From a virus, in the IMG/VR virus record IMGVR_UViG_3300032245_000500, positions 1-38,889 of that record: DNA of 38,889 nt; one strand, given 5' to 3'. The notes beneath the pieces were generated by a model. The model had not been told where the DNA came from. It saw only the letters and a list, made by a program, of their open reading frames with translations, and made no database searches. Within the stretch, counting starts at the first letter, position 1. Every line of letters begins with the position of its first letter. The translations under genes and the position numbers were made by a program. Shown one piece after another: positions 14,685 to 21,542 of the stretch.

Positions 14685-16162
14685 TGGCAGCACCTAAAGT
14701 TACCGTTGCTAAGGGCGATACCCTTAGTGCAATTGCAAAAGCCAACAATACAACCGTTGCTAAGATTGCTGCTGCTAACCCACAAATTACTAATGTAAAC
14801 CAAATTAGTGTTGGTCAAAAAATTACTATACCTGTTGCTACACCAGCAAAGGCTGCTACACCAGTACAAACAACCACGCCAAACTTTGGTGCTACTACAT
14901 TTAATACAGACCCAGCAGTACTTGCTTTGCAGCGATTAACCTCTGGGCAAACATTAACGCCAGAAGACCGCACTATACTTGGCATGAGTAATCCAACTCC
15001 AACACCAACTCCCACACCTACACCTACACCTACAGGCAAAAAAGAAGTTAGTCGTAAAACTAATGCTGATGGTACTATTACTATTCTATATGATGATGGT
15101 TCAACTGAAACTGTAGGAACACCTAATAATAATTCTGGTGGTAAAACCGTAGTAGGTACATATGAAGACCCTACAACTGGTGACATATATCAAGTTTGGT
15201 CGGATGGTACAAGAACTCTTTTATCTAAAGGTACAAAAGAAGCAGACGCTGCTGCTGCTGCCGCCAAAGCAAAGTATGATGCTGAACAAGCAGCCCTTGC
15301 AAAACAGGCAGCAGACCAAGCAGAAAAACGTGATGCGTTTGCATTGGTGCAAGACACTATGCGTTCATATGGTTTTACAGATGCTGAGTTATCAGAACTA
15401 TCTGGATATATTGAAAAGTCAATCATTGACCCGAACGTAGGACCTAACGCAGCCATACTTGGCATGCGTAATCTTGGTGTATATAAGCAACGCTTTGCTG
15501 GCAATGAAGCCCGTGTTAAAGCGGGACTTAATGCGCTATCAGAAGGTGAATACCTTCAGCAAGAAAAAGATTATGGGCAGTACTTTAAAGAGTATGGTGT
15601 CCAGAACCTTGCTACACGTGAACAAATGGCAACACTTATCGGCAATGACGTCTCAGCGCTTGAGGCTAAGAACCGTATTGGTCTTGCCGTTGACCGTGTG
15701 AAAAATGCTGACCCTACAATTATGAAAGAGTTGAAGACATATTACCCAACTCTTAATGATACAGACTTGGTTTCATATTTCCTTAATCCAGTTCAGGCTT
15801 TGCCTGAATTAAAGCGCAAGGTAACAGCATCTGAGATTGGTGCTGCTGCAATTGGACAAGGCTTTACAGACACAAGCGCAGCGCTTGGTCTTGCTGACTA
15901 TGGCGTTGACCGTGCTGCTGCACTAGCAGGATACGCAGATATTAAAAGCGTATTACCTACATCTGAAAAACTTAGCGACATCTATGGCGAAGCAGGTATT
16001 GACTATACCCAAGCAACTGGTGAGGCTGAGTTCTTAAAACAAAATCAAGAAGCAGCAGAAAAACGTAAGCGCTTAAAGTCTATGGAACGAGCAAGTTTTA
16101 TGGGCAGTACAGGCATGACCGAAAATGCAGGTCTTGCACAATCTACACAAGGTAGATTCTAA
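14684..16162 (+). CDS. LysM-domain virion protein
   Basis: I chose the ATG overlapping the previous stop (TAATG, 14684), giving 492 residues. An upstream ATG at 14666 lies inside the previous gene. Residues about 4-50 form a LysM peptidoglycan-binding domain (VAKGDTLSAIAKANNTTVAK, then NPQITNVNQISVGQKITIP). A Thr/Pro dipeptide linker (14998-15032) and a short beta segment (GTITILYDDGSTETVG) follow, then an Ala-rich coiled helix (15249-15330) and a long helical C-terminus. A virion LysM protein would anchor the tail tip or ejected complex in the cell wall. No lytic domain is visible, so binding rather than cleavage is the likely job. Confidence 0.8.
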   Translation: MAAPKVTVAKGDTLSAIAKANNTTVAKIAAANPQITNVNQISVGQKITIPVATPAKAATPVQTTTPNFGATTFNTDPAVLALQRLTSGQTLTPEDRTILGMSNPTPTPTPTPTPTPTGKKEVSRKTNADGTITILYDDGSTETVGTPNNNSGGKTVVGTYEDPTTGDIYQVWSDGTRTLLSKGTKEADAAAAAAKAKYDAEQAALAKQAADQAEKRDAFALVQDTMRSYGFTDAELSELSGYIEKSIIDPNVGPNAAILGMRNLGVYKQRFAGNEARVKAGLNALSEGEYLQQEKDYGQYFKEYGVQNLATREQMATLIGNDVSALEAKNRIGLAVDRVKNADPTIMKELKTYYPTLNDTDLVSYFLNPVQALPELKRKVTASEIGAAAIGQGFTDTSAALGLADYGVDRAAALAGYADIKSVLPTSEKLSDIYGEAGIDYTQATGEAEFLKQNQEAAEKRKRLKSMERASFMGSTGMTENAGLAQSTQGRF

Positions 16163-16323
16163 CTAACATCCCGAACGGACCAACCAGCCCCGTACGGCGT
16201 AACAGACTGGGAGTAGAAGCCAACACAGTTTCCCCGAACTATGTTGTGGTCTGCGATTCAACTAATGAAGAATGGGAGAACGGTTGCTATGACCAACCAA
16301 TACTGGGACGAAGAAGAAGATGA
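16156..16323 (+). other. Open frame without a standard start in the gap before the scaffold gene
   Basis: The 126-base gap between the LysM gene and the scaffold gene is spanned by one open frame, from after a TAG at 16153 to TGA at 16321-16323. It reads like protein (NIPNGPTSPVRRNRLGVEAN, then SPNYVVVCDSTNEEWENG), whereas the scaffold frame upstream of 16289 does not. There is no ATG or well-placed GTG/TTG. It may be a remnant, use a rare start, or be chance. Confidence 0.25.
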
Positions 16324-16768
16324 AATGGATACAACTCCACTGAACGATACTGACGCAATGAAACAATTGCGTAAGGCAAAGCGTGCAGATGAGAAGCGTA
16401 TTAAAGAACTCACAGAAAAACTTGAAGCCTTTGATAAGGCTCAGCGTGAGACTGTCATCAAGAAAGTCCTAGAAGATAAAGGCGTAAGTCCAAAGGCTGC
16501 ACGCTTGATTGTCCGTGAACTAGATGGCGATATTACAGAAGACGCAGTTTCTAACTGGGTTGACGATAACGCAGAAGTGTTTGGACTACAAGTGCGTCAG
16601 CAACAGACGCCTGAACAAACAATTGACCGTGCGGCACTACGCCAGCAGGACATTGTTACTCAGCAGGCGTTTACGCCTGACCGCTCAGATGATGCATTGC
16701 TTCGTCTTAACAACGCTCAAAGCGCTGATGAGATTATTGCAATGATTCAATCGGGCGAATTTCAGTAA
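16289..16768 (+). CDS. Probable capsid scaffolding protein
   Basis: The frame opens at 16241, but ATG 16289 (MTNQYWDEEEDEMDTT) gives a typical acidic start and is preceded by GGGAG, ten bases away. Product 159 residues: acidic N-terminus, a charged coiled coil (KQLRKAKRADEKRIKELTEK, about 26-45), a helical middle with RLIVRELDGDITEDAVSNW, then a Gln-rich tail ending IMIAMIQSGEFQ-like. Size, charge and coiled coil, plus placement 40 bases before the capsid gene, match scaffolding proteins that guide procapsid assembly and are then lost. No protease gene is nearby, so release rather than cleavage is likely. Confidence 0.7.
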   Translation: MTNQYWDEEEDEMDTTPLNDTDAMKQLRKAKRADEKRIKELTEKLEAFDKAQRETVIKKVLEDKGVSPKAARLIVRELDGDITEDAVSNWVDDNAEVFGLQVRQQQTPEQTIDRAALRQQDIVTQQAFTPDRSDDALLRLNNAQSADEIIAMIQSGEFQ

Positions 16769-16808
16769 AACTCAACCGAACTAATACCCTCAGAAGGAGG
16801 TGCAATAA

Positions 16809-18020
16809 ATGGCTAATGCATATGTATCTACCGCTTCCAACTCGCTTGGAGGTACAGTAGGCGCAGCAGGTCTCGTCCAGAAGGCTTATGACCGTCTGAT
16901 TGAGTTCGCACTCCGTGCGCAACCACTCATCCGCTCAGTAGCAGATAAGACTCCAGCCCGTCAAAGCATCCCTGGTTCATCAGTTGTCTTGCAGCGTTAC
17001 GTTGACTTGACACAGAACACTGCTTCACTTACAGAAACAGTTGACCCAGATGCTGTAGCAATGGCTACACCAACATACACCACAATCACTCTAGTTGAAC
17101 GTGGTAACGCAGTACTCGTAACACGTGCGTTGGAACTCTTCTCTCTTGCAGATGTAGACCCAGCAATCGCTAACATCATTGCGTTCAACATGGCAGACTC
17201 ACTTGACACAGTAGCGCAGAATGTTCTCGCTGACCGTGCATCAGGTTCTATCATTAACGGAACAGCAAACACAGGAACAACAAACGTTCTTTATGCTGGT
17301 TCAGCAACAACTTCAGGTTCACTTACTTCATCAGATGTATTCACATCTGCTCTTGCACGTAAGGTAACTGCTAAGTTGCGTTCAAACAAGGCTATCCCAC
17401 GCAAGGGTTCACTCTACTGGGCTGGTATCCACCCAGAAGTTGCTCTTGACCTACGTGCGGAAACAGGCGTTGGTTCATGGCGTCAGCCACATGAGTATCA
17501 GTCAAATGATGCTATCTGGGCAGGCGAACTAGGAACATACGAAGGTGCATTCTACGTAGAGTCACCACGTCTATTCGCTGACAAGACAGGTGCAGACCGC
17601 ACAACATCAGGTACAACTGCTTCTTCTGCTTCTGCATCAGCAGCAACTGTAATCTCATTTGCATCTACATCAGGTCTAAATGTTGGTGACAAGGTATCTG
17701 GTACAGGTATTGCAACAGGCGCAAAGGTTGCCGCTATTGATGGAACATCAGTAACAGTAACAATTGCTAACTCAGGAGCAGTTACATCAGGTGCTGCTAT
17801 CACAATCACCCCAGTAACAAAGGTGTTCAACACCTACTTTGCTGGACAGCAAGCACTTGCTGAAGCGGTTGCTGAAGAGCCACATGTTGTTATCGGACCA
17901 GTCGTTGACAAGTTGATGCGTCACCGTCCACTCGGATGGTACGGCGTCCTCGGTCAGGCTATCTACCGTCAGGAAGCACTCTACCGCGTAGAGACTTCTT
18001 CATCAATTGACTTCGTTTAA
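16809..18020 (+). CDS. Major capsid protein (HK97 fold)
   Basis: A 403-residue protein behind a near-perfect ribosome site (AGAAGGAGGTG, six bases from ATG), the strongest in the window, as expected for the most abundant protein. Pattern of the N4-gp56-like HK97-fold capsid group: LIEFALRAQPLIRSVADKTP (30-49), a loop with SVVLQRYVDLTQN (58-70), AVLVTRALELFS (101-112), the spine helix IANIIAFNMADSLDTVAQNV (120-139), then YWAGIHPEVALDLRAETG (203-220), and the C-terminal P-domain strands around LGWYGVLGQAIYRQEALYRVE. Residues about 267-336 are an inserted Ser/Thr/Gly-rich beta domain (GLNVGDKVSGTGIATGAKV), probably displayed on the capsid surface. Confidence 0.88.
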   Translation: MANAYVSTASNSLGGTVGAAGLVQKAYDRLIEFALRAQPLIRSVADKTPARQSIPGSSVVLQRYVDLTQNTASLTETVDPDAVAMATPTYTTITLVERGNAVLVTRALELFSLADVDPAIANIIAFNMADSLDTVAQNVLADRASGSIINGTANTGTTNVLYAGSATTSGSLTSSDVFTSALARKVTAKLRSNKAIPRKGSLYWAGIHPEVALDLRAETGVGSWRQPHEYQSNDAIWAGELGTYEGAFYVESPRLFADKTGADRTTSGTTASSASASAATVISFASTSGLNVGDKVSGTGIATGAKVAAIDGTSVTVTIANSGAVTSGAAITITPVTKVFNTYFAGQQALAEAVAEEPHVVIGPVVDKLMRHRPLGWYGVLGQAIYRQEALYRVETSSSIDFV

Positions 18021-18026
18021 TTGACG

Positions 18027-18058
18027 GATAGGCAGGGGCAGCAATGTCCCTGCTTATC
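18027..18058 (+). other. Hairpin after the capsid gene
   Basis: Bases 18027-18037 pair with 18048-18058 (11 positions including one G-U) around a ten-base loop, seven bases after the capsid stop. There is no U-tract. A stable 3' hairpin behind a very highly expressed capsid gene probably protects the capsid message or lowers read-through into the following small genes. Confidence 0.55.
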
Positions 18059-18081
18059 AGTAAGTTAATCATAGGAGAATA

Positions 18082-18342
18082 ATGACTACTTATATCTTAA
18101 CCCCTCCAACGGAGGAGTACGGTCCAGCAGGCGGTGGACGTTTGTTCATTCGCTATCGCTTGACACGCGGTAAGAGTCTACAACGTATTAACGGCGTATG
18201 GTCTGAAACAACTTTCCCCACAGAAGATGTAATTGCAGCAGCCGACATATTTTATGTAGGTGGACACGAATATGTGATACCTGAATATCAGGCTCAGGAA
18301 CTAATTGCTCAGGGATACGGAGCATACGTAAGGGAAGAGTAA
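18082..18342 (+). CDS. Small hypothetical protein after the capsid
   Basis: An 86-residue protein with mixed beta character (GGRLFIRYRLTRGKSLQRIN; FYVGGHEYVIPEYQAQELI). It starts at ATG 18082 after TAGGAG and overlaps the next gene by one base (TAATG). It has Gly and Tyr-rich turns and no Cys or membrane segment. Located directly behind the capsid gene, it could be a head-completion or capsid-decoration protein. No family is assigned. Confidence 0.75.
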   Translation: MTTYILTPPTEEYGPAGGGRLFIRYRLTRGKSLQRINGVWSETTFPTEDVIAAADIFYVGGHEYVIPEYQAQELIAQGYGAYVREE

Positions 18343-18821
18343 TGGATAAGTGTATTGAAGAGGGACATGCTGGCAAAGTAGTTAAAGATGGCTACAAACT
18401 AGTAAACGGTGATATGCATTTTACTGTTGAACTTTGGGGTTGCACACGTTGTGATGCAACATCAGAAACAACATGGGCAGATGCTGGTATATATAAAACT
18501 AAACAGATTGACCACAGTGATTGCGACAACAATCCTTGTTTTGGTTGCAAGGCTAAAGGTTTACAACTAGCAACAGGTGATGCATCTGGTCACATTATTG
18601 AGGCTGGTATAACCCAAAAGAAGTGGGACAAAGAACTAGATTTCTACAGAGATGCACGTTCTCAAGGTATTCAACCAGAGAGTACAAACCGCAAAGTTGT
18701 AGAAAAAGCAATAGAGGCATCAGAGGTTTTAAACAAACCTTACAATGGTGAAACTATGATAAAGGCTAAGGATGTCAATAAGGACACCGTAGCAGTAATG
18801 AAAGAGATAGGACAAATCTAA
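18342..18821 (+). CDS. Cys-rich zinc-binding hypothetical protein
   Basis: A 159-residue protein with likely zinc ligands CTRC (about residues 34-37) and CDNNPCFGCK (about 61-70). The second half is helical and Lys/Glu-rich (KKWDKELDFYRDARSQGIQP). The C-terminal phrase with KAKDVNKDTVAVMKEIGQI is probably a short helix. It shares TAATG junctions with both neighbours. I recall similar proteins beside capsid genes in actinophages, but the function there is also unknown. A structural metal-stabilised head accessory protein is plausible. Confidence 0.7.
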   Translation: MDKCIEEGHAGKVVKDGYKLVNGDMHFTVELWGCTRCDATSETTWADAGIYKTKQIDHSDCDNNPCFGCKAKGLQLATGDASGHIIEAGITQKKWDKELDFYRDARSQGIQPESTNRKVVEKAIEASEVLNKPYNGETMIKAKDVNKDTVAVMKEIGQI

Positions 18822-19027
18822 TGGCAGCAATGAAGAAGGCAAAGCCAATGTCTATGAAAGCAGACATGAAGCAAGATGCAAAGATGATGAAGGGCATGAA
18901 GCCAACGCAGAAGTCCGCCTTCAAGAAGGCTGACAAGAAGATGGATGCTAAGAAGCCAGCGGCTAAAGCAGACATGCGTATGGACATGGCTCTTCGTAAG
19001 CGCATCATGGGCAAGAAGGGTAAGTAA
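18821..19027 (+). CDS. Tiny Met/Lys-rich basic protein
   Basis: A 68-residue product made largely of Lys, Met, Ala and Asp: 13 Met and about 20 Lys (MKKAKPMSMKADMKQDAKMM to RKRIMGKKGK). No Cys, Trp or Tyr. The composition is that of a nucleic-acid-condensing or histone-like peptide. It lies in a run of very small genes between capsid and head-tail adaptor and is coupled to the previous gene by TAATG. It may be packaged with DNA, but no family supports this. Confidence 0.65.
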   Translation: MAAMKKAKPMSMKADMKQDAKMMKGMKPTQKSAFKKADKKMDAKKPAAKADMRMDMALRKRIMGKKGK

Positions 19028-19029
19028 TT

Positions 19030-19218
19030 ATGTGCACAGCATGTGGATGCGCAGACCGCGCAGTAACTATTGACGCACCAGTGCGTACAAACACCAAGCA
19101 TGTTAATCCACCATCATACGTTGGGTCATCAATGGTTGGTGGACAAGAACTACACAACTCAGATGCAAGCGTAATCAATGGCTGGAATGTTCCAGCACCA
19201 TACGGAAAAGGAAACTAA
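19030..19218 (+). CDS. Tiny protein with N-terminal CxxCxC motif
   Basis: A 62-residue product beginning MCTACGCADRAVTI. The three Cys at positions 2, 5 and 7 could bind a metal or be oxidised. The rest is polar and Gly/Pro/Asn-rich (NPPSYVGSSMVGGQELHNSD), ending in a flexible basic tail. It starts three bases after the previous stop and has no membrane segment. Unrecognised family; its place among virion genes suggests a minor structural protein. Confidence 0.6.
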   Translation: MCTACGCADRAVTIDAPVRTNTKHVNPPSYVGSSMVGGQELHNSDASVINGWNVPAPYGKGN

Positions 19219-19220
19219 AC

Positions 19221-19454
19221 ATGGCTAACGAATATATGAACTCAAACGTATTTGGTGCTGGACTACAAATTCCAGTAAAGATGCGTAAGGCAGCAACAGA
19301 CAAGTCTTCAGTCAACAAGGATTTTGGTGGCGGAGTAGGACCAGGACAAGCACCTATGTCAGCACCACGCTCAGGAGCAGGAACCGCTAGCGGTCCAGCA
19401 ACTGTAGTACAGGGTGTTTACACACAACCTACAGTAGGTGGCGGTAAGTTCTAA
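19221..19454 (+). CDS. Tiny Gly/Ala/Pro-rich protein
   Basis: A 77-residue product: MANEYMNSNVFGAGLQIPV, a short Lys-rich part (KMRKAATDKSSVNKDF), then a Gly/Pro/Ser/Ala-rich disordered half ending PTVGGGKF. Coupled to the next gene by TAATG. The phrase R-K-A-A-T/D-D-x-S-x-x-N-K resembles the beginning of the next gene (MRRAADDRSNMNK), suggesting the two are diverged relatives or contact the same partner. The function is unknown. Confidence 0.6.
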   Translation: MANEYMNSNVFGAGLQIPVKMRKAATDKSSVNKDFGGGVGPGQAPMSAPRSGAGTASGPATVVQGVYTQPTVGGGKF

Positions 19455-19726
19455 TGGCGGGCATGCGCCGAGCGGCAGATGACCGTTCAAACATGAACAA
19501 GATTTACCGACCTATTGCTGGCTATGTTGGCAACGTTGTTAAAGAAGTTGGCGAATTTGGCAGTGCTTATAAGAAAGCATTTAATGCATCAGCAGATGTA
19601 CGTCCAGGTGCTAACGCACGTGCACGTGCTGCTAACAAAAATCAAAACGCACAGATGGGTCAGGCACTAGGAGCAATTCTTCAAGGTCGCCGTTATGACA
19701 AATCTGGTAAGCAGATTAAAAAGTAA
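19454..19726 (+). CDS. Small basic hypothetical protein
   Basis: A 90-residue, basic, mostly helical product: MAGMRRAADDRSNMNKIYRP, VVKEVGEFGSAYKKAF, a central Arg/Ala/Asn-rich part (RPGANARARAANKNQN) and QALGAILQGRRYDKSGKQIKK. TAATG overlaps occur at both ends. High positive charge and small size fit the group of basic micro-proteins here. There is no recognised domain. Confidence 0.6.
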   Translation: MAGMRRAADDRSNMNKIYRPIAGYVGNVVKEVGEFGSAYKKAFNASADVRPGANARARAANKNQNAQMGQALGAILQGRRYDKSGKQIKK

Positions 19727-19887
19727 TGGCTAAAGGTATGGGCTTTAAAGCCGCGCAAAAATCTATTGCTAAGAAACAGGGCATTCCTATGAAGAATGCA
19801 GGGGCAATCTTAGCAGCAGGCGCACGCAAAGCATCACCAGAAGCAAAAAAGAAAAACCCAAATCTTAAAAAGGTTAAAGGAAAATAA
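19726..19887 (+). CDS. Tiny Lys/Ala-rich basic protein
   Basis: A short gene (53 residues) coupled to the previous stop by TAATG and ending exactly where the DUF6321-like gene begins. The product MAKGMGFKAAQKSIAKKQG, then AGAILAAGARKASPEAKKKN and NPNLKKVKGK, has about 15 Lys and no acidic stretch. A single Ala-rich helix flanked by Lys clusters is reminiscent of histone H1 tails. It is likely to bind DNA or RNA, by composition only. Confidence 0.6.
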   Translation: MAKGMGFKAAQKSIAKKQGIPMKNAGAILAAGARKASPEAKKKNPNLKKVKGK

Positions 19888-20145
19888 ATGACAGACCCTA
19901 GACTAAAGCGAGCAGGAGTGTCAGGCTTTAATAAGCCTAAGCGCACACCAAGCCATCCAAAGAAAAGCCACGTAGTTGTTGCTAAAGAAGGTAGCAAGGT
20001 CAAAACTATTCGCTTTGGTCAACAGGGAGTCACTGGTGATAGACAACCAACAGCACGTCAGGCTTCTTTTAAAGCCCGTCATGCTAAAAACATTGCAAAA
20101 GGCAAGATGAGTGCTGCTTATTGGGCAGACAAGGTGAAATGGTAA
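19888..20145 (+). CDS. DUF6321-like small basic protein
   Basis: An 85-residue protein. I recognise the conserved phrases of a small phage family also found in marine T4-like phages: GVSGFNKPKRTPSHPKKSHV (about 10-29), VAKEGSKVKTIRFGQQGV and the signature SFKARHAKNIAKGKMSAAYW (about 61-80). The role in that family is not known. The conserved C-terminus, with Arg/His/Lys and aromatic residues, looks like a nucleic-acid-binding surface. It is preceded directly by the previous gene's stop and shares TAATG with the next. Confidence 0.7.
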   Translation: MTDPRLKRAGVSGFNKPKRTPSHPKKSHVVVAKEGSKVKTIRFGQQGVTGDRQPTARQASFKARHAKNIAKGKMSAAYWADKVKW

Positions 20146-20303
20146 TGGCTAAAAAAGTCTGGGAAACACCCAATCCTAAAAAGAAATCAACACCACTATC
20201 ACCTGCTGCTAAAGCGTCAGCAAAGGCTGCTGCTAAAAAGGCTGGCAGAAAATATCCTAATCTTGTAGACAATATGAGAGCCGCACAAAAGAAAGGCAAG
20301 TAA
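20145..20303 (+). CDS. Tiny Lys/Ala-rich protein with YPNLVDNM motif
   Basis: The frame is open from 20121, but the ATG at 20145 overlaps the previous stop (TAATG) and starts the typical MAKKVWETPNPKKKS sequence. The 52-residue product has an Ala/Lys helix (SPAAKASAKAAAKKAG) followed by RKYPNLVDNMRAAQKKGK. Proteins with the same Lys/Ala helix and Y-P-N-L-V-D-N-M ending occur in other aquatic phages, as far as I recall, without known function. A DNA-binding or scaffold-like helper role is possible. Confidence 0.6.
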   Translation: MAKKVWETPNPKKKSTPLSPAAKASAKAAAKKAGRKYPNLVDNMRAAQKKGK

Positions 20304-20638
20304 TGACTACATACGGTACTGCTACGTACAACGGAACTTCATACACCCTTTATGGGTTTCCAGGTTCAACACTACGTGACGAACTAAACCGACTAGCCAA
20401 TGGTGGCGAGTATCCAGTACGTACTGAGTACCTAGATGAGACAGGCGCTGCAAACATTTGGTGTGGTACTGAGCCAGGTTTAGGCATGACCGCTGCTCTT
20501 AATTTTAAAGCAAGCGCAAGTCGTGCGCCCAAAGACTACAAAGCGAATAACGCAGTTGCTAACGAATTGGCTGGAATGAATGTTCCTACTAACCAGTATG
20601 TAGAAATCGTTACCGCATTAAGGACTATTGCTTCCTAA
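20303..20638 (+). CDS. Small virion-operon protein of unknown function
   Basis: A 111-residue, neutral protein (MTTYGTATYNGTSYTLYGFP, then LRDELNRLANGGEYPVRTEY) with beta-rich N-terminus and two C-terminal helices (NNAVANELAGMNVPTNQYVE). TAATG overlaps occur at both ends. Located between the basic micro-genes and the adaptor candidate, it could be a head-tail joining or tail-completion protein. No motif decides this. Confidence 0.7.
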   Translation: MTTYGTATYNGTSYTLYGFPGSTLRDELNRLANGGEYPVRTEYLDETGAANIWCGTEPGLGMTAALNFKASASRAPKDYKANNAVANELAGMNVPTNQYVEIVTALRTIAS

Positions 20639-21534
20639 TGGCTACTACATTAACTAATCTTATTGATGACGTACAGTTAGACCTTGCAGGTTTTACGTAT
20701 CGTCAAGACCGTGCTACATATCTTACTACCGCTGTAACTAGCGGAGACTTAACCATTAAAGTTGCATCTACTGACAACATTGGTAAAGGTATTATTGAAA
20801 TTGATGACGAGATGATGTGGGTAGATTCATATGACCGTCAATCAAATACAGTAAGCATTGCTCCTTATGGTCGTGGCTACAATGGCACAACTGCTGCTGC
20901 GCATGATGTAAACTCTAAAATTACAATTGCTCCTACATATCCACGTCAGGCTGTTAAGCGTGCGCTTAATGACACAATTAACTCTGTATACCCAAAGGTA
21001 TATGCTGTAGGTTCTACGCCCGTTTCTTTCTTGGCTAGCCGCACAACTTATCCAGTGCCAGCAGAAGCCATTCAGATTCTTTCAATGGCATGGCAATCAG
21101 TTGGACCAACAAAAGAATGGTTACCAATTCGCCAGTGGCGTTGGGACCCTATTGCATATGCGCCTGCTTTCCCAACAGGAAAAACTGTATCTATTTATGA
21201 CAATGTTCTTCCTGGACGTACTATTAATATTATTTACTCGCATTTACCAGTACAATTAACAAATGGGTCAGATGACTTTGAAACAGTATCTGGCTTGCCT
21301 ACTAGTATGAGAGACGTACTTATTTACGGCGCTGCTTGGCGACTTGCTTCTTATTTTGACCCAGCACGTAACTCTATTACTTCACCACAATCAGATGAAA
21401 TTGACAGTAAGCGTCCGTATGGAACAGGTGCAAACGTAACTCGTCAATTGCAAACACTTTACTTACAGCGCCTTGAAGAAGAATCGCTTAAGCAAAAACT
21501 TCAATACCCAACCCGCGTCCACTACGGTAGATAG
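20638..21534 (+). CDS. Probable head-tail adaptor / tail tube A-like protein
   Basis: A 298-residue protein. It starts with a helix (LTNLIDDVQLDLAGFTYRQD) as adaptors do. Residues about 28-100 form an inserted beta module (GDLTIKVASTDNIGKGIIEI; DDEMMWVDSYD; RGYNGTTAAAHD) that resembles the N-terminus of the following fibre. The rest contains VKRALNDTINSVYPKVYAVG and SMRDVLIYGAAWRLASYFDP, helices of the kind that ring the portal, and a C-terminal helix LYLQRLEEESLKQKL. Length and place before the fibre and nozzle genes agree with a gatekeeper ring in short-tailed phages. The call is moderate. Confidence 0.55.
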   Translation: MATTLTNLIDDVQLDLAGFTYRQDRATYLTTAVTSGDLTIKVASTDNIGKGIIEIDDEMMWVDSYDRQSNTVSIAPYGRGYNGTTAAAHDVNSKITIAPTYPRQAVKRALNDTINSVYPKVYAVGSTPVSFLASRTTYPVPAEAIQILSMAWQSVGPTKEWLPIRQWRWDPIAYAPAFPTGKTVSIYDNVLPGRTINIIYSHLPVQLTNGSDDFETVSGLPTSMRDVLIYGAAWRLASYFDPARNSITSPQSDEIDSKRPYGTGANVTRQLQTLYLQRLEEESLKQKLQYPTRVHYGR

Positions 21535-21542
21535 GCAAACAC

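Noticed and set aside
14996-15034. Short tandem CCAACA/CCTACA repeat considered as microsatellite or CRISPR-like
   Set aside because: It is in frame and simply encodes the Thr/Pro linker; no spacers or palindromic repeats.
14815-15186. Antisense frame with Val/Gly repeats opposite the Thr/Pro linker
   Set aside because: Produced by the repetitive CCTACA-type codons of the LysM protein; no ribosome site and wrong strand for the operon.
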